In this document: piece after piece, positions 6,395 through 9,197 of the stretch | How the letters are laid out: each line of letters opens with the position of its first letter | How positions within the stretch are numbered: the first letter of the stretch is position 1 | Source: Aquificaceae bacterium | Lineage (GTDB): Bacteria; Aquificota; Aquificia; Aquificales; Aquificaceae | Length of the DNA stretch: 9,197 nucleotides | Assembly: GCA_027014185.1 (NCBI GenBank) | Contig: JALWEK010000066.1 | Span: 4,192-13,388 of the forward strand | Direction of reading: 5' to 3' | The notes under the pieces: generated by a model | Databases searched by the model: none | Seen by the model: only the letters and a program-made list of their open reading frames with translations | What the model was told of the DNA's origin: nothing | Made by a program: the position numbers and the translations under genes

Positions 6395-7532
6395 CCTTGA
6401 CACCAGTTTGCACTATGCTCAGATACTCTCCAACCGCCTTCCCAAATTCAACTCGGCGCCCTAAAGAATCCATAGCGAGCTCGAGAGCGGATAGAACCAC
6501 AGACATATCCATTATATCCATGCCCATGTGGGATATTCTGAATATCCTTCCCTTTAACCTACCCTGACCGCCAGCCACCCTGATCCCAAGCCCAAGCATG
6601 TTCTTTCTAATGGCTTCAGGGTCGATATCTTCCGGAGGCAGAACCGTAGTAAGCGAAAGGGATGGGTTTTCGGGAAGTATCCTGAGACCCAGAGCTTCGA
6701 CCGCTTTTCTCATGCCCTCAGAGATGATCCTGTATCTCTTCTCCACCTTATCCATACCGTCTTCGAGAAGCATCGCGAGGGACTCCCTTAAAGCTAGGAT
6801 AAGACTTATAGCTGGCGTGAAGGCTGTCTGTCCATCCTTCTGTTTTTTTAGCTCCTCCTTTACATTGAAGTAGTAAGACCTATCGGTGAGCCTCTCCTTT
6901 GCCTTACTTGAAAACCACAGCATGGAGAGACCTGGAGGAAGCATAAAGGCCTTTTGAGAGCCTCCCACAACAACATCCAAACCCCACTCGTGGGGCTTCA
7001 TATTGTAAACGCCGAGGGCCGTTATCGCATCGACAACGAGGAGGGCGTCCGTATCCTTTGTAACATGAGCGAGAGCTTTCACATCGTGGTAAGCCCCGGT
7101 AGAGCTCTCGGAAGCCTGAACGAGAACACCTTTACAATCTGGGTTTTCTTTAATGAGCCTATCCACCGCTTCAGGATCTACACTCTTTCCCCACCCAACC
7201 TCAAGCTCTACAACGTTGAGCTTGTATCTCTTCCCAAGCTCGGCCCATCTCTCACCAAACTTCCCCCCGACCACCGCTATGACCTTATCCCCTTCCTCGA
7301 AGAAGTTCAGAACAGCAGCCTCCATAGCGCCGGTTCCCGAGGAGGCGAAGAAGACGAAGTTCTCCTCCTTGCAGTCAACAAGCTGTTTGAAGAGCTCCCT
7401 CGTCTCCAAAAAGGCTTCCCTGAACTCAGGAGTCCTGTGGTGGATTATCTGTCTGCCAAGAACCTCTCTAACTCTGTCGGGGATCTCAACGGGTCCCGGC
7501 GTGAATATCCTCTCTCCTTTAAAAGGCTTCAT
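6387..7532 (-). CDS. Class V PLP-dependent aminotransferase (alanine-glyoxylate/serine-pyruvate type)
   Basis: A complete 381-residue fold-type I enzyme of the class V aminotransferases that use alanine or serine as donor and glyoxylate or pyruvate as acceptor, acting in the cytoplasm. The phosphate-binding loop ASSGTGAMEAA is at 63-73, the pyridine-nitrogen aspartate is Asp168 in VVDAITALG, the PLP lysine is Lys194 in GGSQKAF, and the substrate carboxylate arginine is probably Arg332 in FRISHMG. The N-terminal FTPGPVEIP is also a hallmark. Exact substrates are not fixed by these motifs. Some homologues carry the old name soluble hydrogenase small subunit, which should not be taken as a function. 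The gene overlaps the GT83 gene upstream by 14 bases and the WaaE-like gene downstream by eight, so it is embedded in the sugar operon. It does not resemble the DegT/ArnB aminotransferases that make amino sugars. No ribosome site is seen at its ATG. Confidence 0.92.
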   Translation of the reverse strand: MKPFKGERIFTPGPVEIPDRVREVLGRQIIHHRTPEFREAFLETRELFKQLVDCKEENFVFFASSGTGAMEAAVLNFFEEGDKVIAVVGGKFGERWAELGKRYKLNVVELEVGWGKSVDPEAVDRLIKENPDCKGVLVQASESSTGAYHDVKALAHVTKDTDALLVVDAITALGVYNMKPHEWGLDVVVGGSQKAFMLPPGLSMLWFSSKAKERLTDRSYYFNVKEELKKQKDGQTAFTPAISLILALRESLAMLLEDGMDKVEKRYRIISEGMRKAVEALGLRILPENPSLSLTTVLPPEDIDPEAIRKNMLGLGIRVAGGQGRLKGRIFRISHMGMDIMDMSVVLSALELAMDSLGRRVEFGKAVGEYLSIVQTGVKDG

Positions 7533-8898
7533 CGCGGATACTAGAATACACGTAAACGTGCCTACCCTTCAACTTGTACTCCTTGACGAGTGGAAAACTG
7601 TGCTCCTTACACGATATATAAAAGCTCCAGTCCCCAACTATGGACGGGCTAAAAACAGGTCTGCCCAGGTTAAGGCCCACATACAAGCATATATCCCTTA
7701 TGTCTAAACAATCACACACGACCTCGCTATTCTTAACTATACTGGCGATCTCCCGCCCAACTATACGGGGGTTTCCTGCCCTTTCTTCAATCACAGGCAG
7801 TATAAAAAAGCCGTACACAAATCTCAGACTGAGTGCAACCGCTACAAGCAGAATAAATAGCCTGTAGATTCGCTTTCCCAGGAATGTGTATATAAACTCT
7901 GACATCAGGAGAGCCAGAATGGGAAGCAAAGGGAGTATGTACCTACCACGTGCTGCAGGTGTTAAAAGATAGGGTATGTAGTTAATCACAAAAAGGAGGA
8001 ACAAAAGCTTGTGCTCCTTACGAACTTCCAGGGATCTCCTGTATAAGAAAAACGCAAGAACGACTACAACGCTGGCCGGGAGCGTTTGCTTTAAGTTAAG
8101 GATCGGATAAGAAACTATATGAACGAACATATCCGTCATATCCTTTGAGCTTTTCACTCTCCCAAAGCTCTCATTCCATAGAGTAAGCAAGTATGATTGA
8201 GGATCAGCGGAAAAGAGAAGCCACATAAAAGAGGTGGTTAGTGCTATTAACATCGATGCCACTAGTGCTTTAACGTTGAATAACAACCTAATACTGCTCC
8301 TGTCTAGCAATAGAAAGGCTATTATGGTTAGCACATAGAAGGCAAAGGCGGGAAATCCCTTGATCATAAAGCTGACCCCAGAGAAGAAACTCGCCAGGTA
8401 GAGATAAAAATATCTTCTGGATGAAAAAAACGCCCATAGCAGTACGATCGTTAGGAAGACAAAGAACGTGTAGGTTATATCGATCTCCCCGAGCCATCCG
8501 TACCAGAACAGGACGTCCGCAAAGGAAACGAATATAAGAAAGGCTAGGCTCGCCTTAACAAGATCCTTCCAGAGCACATAAGCCACTATAAAGGTAAGTG
8601 CTCCCGATAAGAAGTTGAAAAGCAAAGAGACAGCCCTCAGGGTAAATATCTCCCAGCCTAGAAGCTTAGAGGATAGGATGACTAACCAGTTAAAAAGGGG
8701 AGGCTTCTTGTAGTAAAGCTCTCCAAATATGGTCGGCTGGAAGAGGGAGCCCCTGTACCACATCTCGTAGGCAACTAGCAGGCGGGTAGATTCTTCAAAC
8801 CTGAGCATGTACTCCCCGATATGTGGAAGCAGGGAAGCAAAGACAAGAACAGATAGAACTATATGAACCAGTAAATACAGGCTTTTATGTGATCTCAA
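7519..8898 (-). CDS. ArnT-like GT83 membrane glycosyltransferase
   Basis: A 459-residue integral membrane protein with about eleven to twelve hydrophobic segments and a soluble C-terminal part (about 368-459), matching the PMT/ArnT (GT-C) architecture. Family signatures: the acidic pair Glu35-Glu36 in RFEESTR after the first segment, where ArnT has Asp-Glu; YYKKPPLFNW at 62-71, the best motif; Glu138 and Asp140 in the second loop; KGFPA at 180-184; and ARGRYILPLLP at 316-326. Such enzymes move a sugar from an undecaprenyl phosphate carrier onto lipid A, core or other acceptors in the periplasm. The sugar may be aminoarabinose, galacturonic acid or another and cannot be read here. The only usual start in reach is the TTG at 8898, which overlaps the end of ndk by 14 bases and has no ribosome site, so it may be translated by reinitiation after ndk. 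The exact start is therefore less certain than the family. Confidence 0.85.
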   Translation of the reverse strand: MRSHKSLYLLVHIVLSVLVFASLLPHIGEYMLRFEESTRLLVAYEMWYRGSLFQPTIFGELYYKKPPLFNWLVILSSKLLGWEIFTLRAVSLLFNFLSGALTFIVAYVLWKDLVKASLAFLIFVSFADVLFWYGWLGEIDITYTFFVFLTIVLLWAFFSSRRYFYLYLASFFSGVSFMIKGFPAFAFYVLTIIAFLLLDRSSIRLLFNVKALVASMLIALTTSFMWLLFSADPQSYLLTLWNESFGRVKSSKDMTDMFVHIVSYPILNLKQTLPASVVVVLAFFLYRRSLEVRKEHKLLFLLFVINYIPYLLTPAARGRYILPLLPILALLMSEFIYTFLGKRIYRLFILLVAVALSLRFVYGFFILPVIEERAGNPRIVGREIASIVKNSEVVCDCLDIRDICLYVGLNLGRPVFSPSIVGDWSFYISCKEHSFPLVKEYKLKGRHVYVYSSIRDEAF

Positions 8899-9197
8899 GA
8901 CCAGAGAATATGAAGGGAATCTCGTAGCTTGCAGACTCCTCAGAGTCCGAGGCGTGTATGGCGTTCTTACCCTTGTCAGTCCCGAAGAGGGCCCTTATCG
9001 AGTTTGGGGCTACCTTCCTCGCCTCCTCGCTATCGGTGGGACCTATTATCTCCCTAACCCTCTGGATAGCGTTCTCCCCCTCGAGGACCACCGCCACAAC
9101 TGGACCGGAGGTCATGAACTCGACGAGCTCGCCATAGAAAGGTCTCTCCTTGTGAACGATATAAAACTGCTTAGCCTGTTCTTCGGTAAATCTGAAC
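8885..9197 (-). CDS. ndk: Nucleoside diphosphate kinase, C-terminal part (cut by right edge)
   Basis: The last 103 residues of nucleoside diphosphate kinase, which passes phosphate from ATP to other nucleoside diphosphates through a phosphohistidine. The frame is open to the window edge and begins inside the protein at FRFTEEQAKQFY, so about 40 N-terminal residues are missing. The active-site signature NAIHASDS places the catalytic histidine 54 residues after the methionine at 9115. HKERPFYGELVEFMTSGPV, GPTDSEEARKVAP and SIRALFG are all standard. Starting at the internal ATG at 9115 would give a non-functional fragment and should not be annotated as such. It closely resembles Aquifex NDK from memory. 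It is the first visible gene of the minus-strand unit and overlaps the GT83 gene by 14 bases. Confidence 0.96.
   Translation of the reverse strand, partial: FRFTEEQAKQFYIVHKERPFYGELVEFMTSGPVVAVVLEGENAIQRVREIIGPTDSEEARKVAPNSIRALFGTDKGKNAIHASDSEESASYEIPFIFSGLEIT

Noticed and set aside
7549..7560. Palindrome CACGTAAACGTG as an operator before the aminotransferase
   Set aside because: It falls in the coding end of the GT83 gene, where it encodes His-Val-Tyr-Val, is only five pairs long, and no promoter is visible nearby.
6954..7707. Long plus-strand open frames (about 184 and 196 codons) opposite the aminotransferase
   Set aside because: They are antisense to a fully motif-supported enzyme, have Ser/Pro/Leu-rich composition typical of shadows of a GC-rich gene, and resemble no known domain.
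8885..9115. A short 76-residue protein starting at the ATG at 9115
   Set aside because: The frame continues upstream to the window edge with typical NDK sequence, so the ATG is an internal methionine of ndk.

Overview
The window is a densely packed stretch of bacterial chromosome, most likely from a thermophilic member of the Aquificota close to Aquifex. The best clue is the nucleoside diphosphate kinase at the right edge. Its C-terminal half reads very much like the Aquifex aeolicus enzyme as I remember it, which is recall and not a search. Frequent AGA/AGG and ATA codons, gene ends that overlap by 4 to 38 bases and almost no intergenic DNA also fit. The outer membrane sugar genes point to an LPS-making, two-membrane cell.

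Layout, right to left on the minus strand: ndk (cut by the edge), an ArnT-like membrane glycosyltransferase (GT83), a class V PLP aminotransferase, a WaaE/KdtX-like GT2 transferase, a second GT2 transferase and galE. All six overlap end to end and look like one transcription unit. It meets, tail to tail, a single plus-strand GT4 glycosyltransferase (2675-3775), whose last 24 bases overlap the end of galE. That gene is divergent from a second minus-strand unit: an O-antigen ligase/polymerase-type membrane protein, a phosphogluco/phosphomannomutase and the first 26 codons of an unidentified gene at the left edge. A 31-base divergent spacer (2644-2674) carries the only convincing promoter, an extended -10 element for the ligase unit. 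There is no gene-free stretch longer than about 35 bases, and I see no RNA gene, CRISPR array or mobile element.

How the genes fit together: the mutase supplies hexose-1-phosphate and GalE interconverts UDP-glucose and UDP-galactose. The GT2, GT2 and GT4 enzymes would add sugars to lipid A-core or an O-chain on the cytoplasmic face. The ligase-type protein would join chain to core in the periplasm, and the GT83 protein would move a sugar from a polyprenyl carrier onto lipid A or core. ndk and the aminotransferase look like ordinary metabolic genes caught in the operon.

Base composition is uneven. The mutase, ndk and aminotransferase genes run at about 50-65% GC in rows I counted by hand, while many rows between about 1500 and 5940 are near 27-45%. 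This is the usual signature of an exchangeable surface polysaccharide block between conserved genes. I found nothing that qualifies as a wholly new system. The points most worth a look are the mosaic composition, the back-to-back promoter with leaderless or nearly leaderless starts, the unusual GT4 active-site residue, and the possible lipid A role of the GT83 protein.
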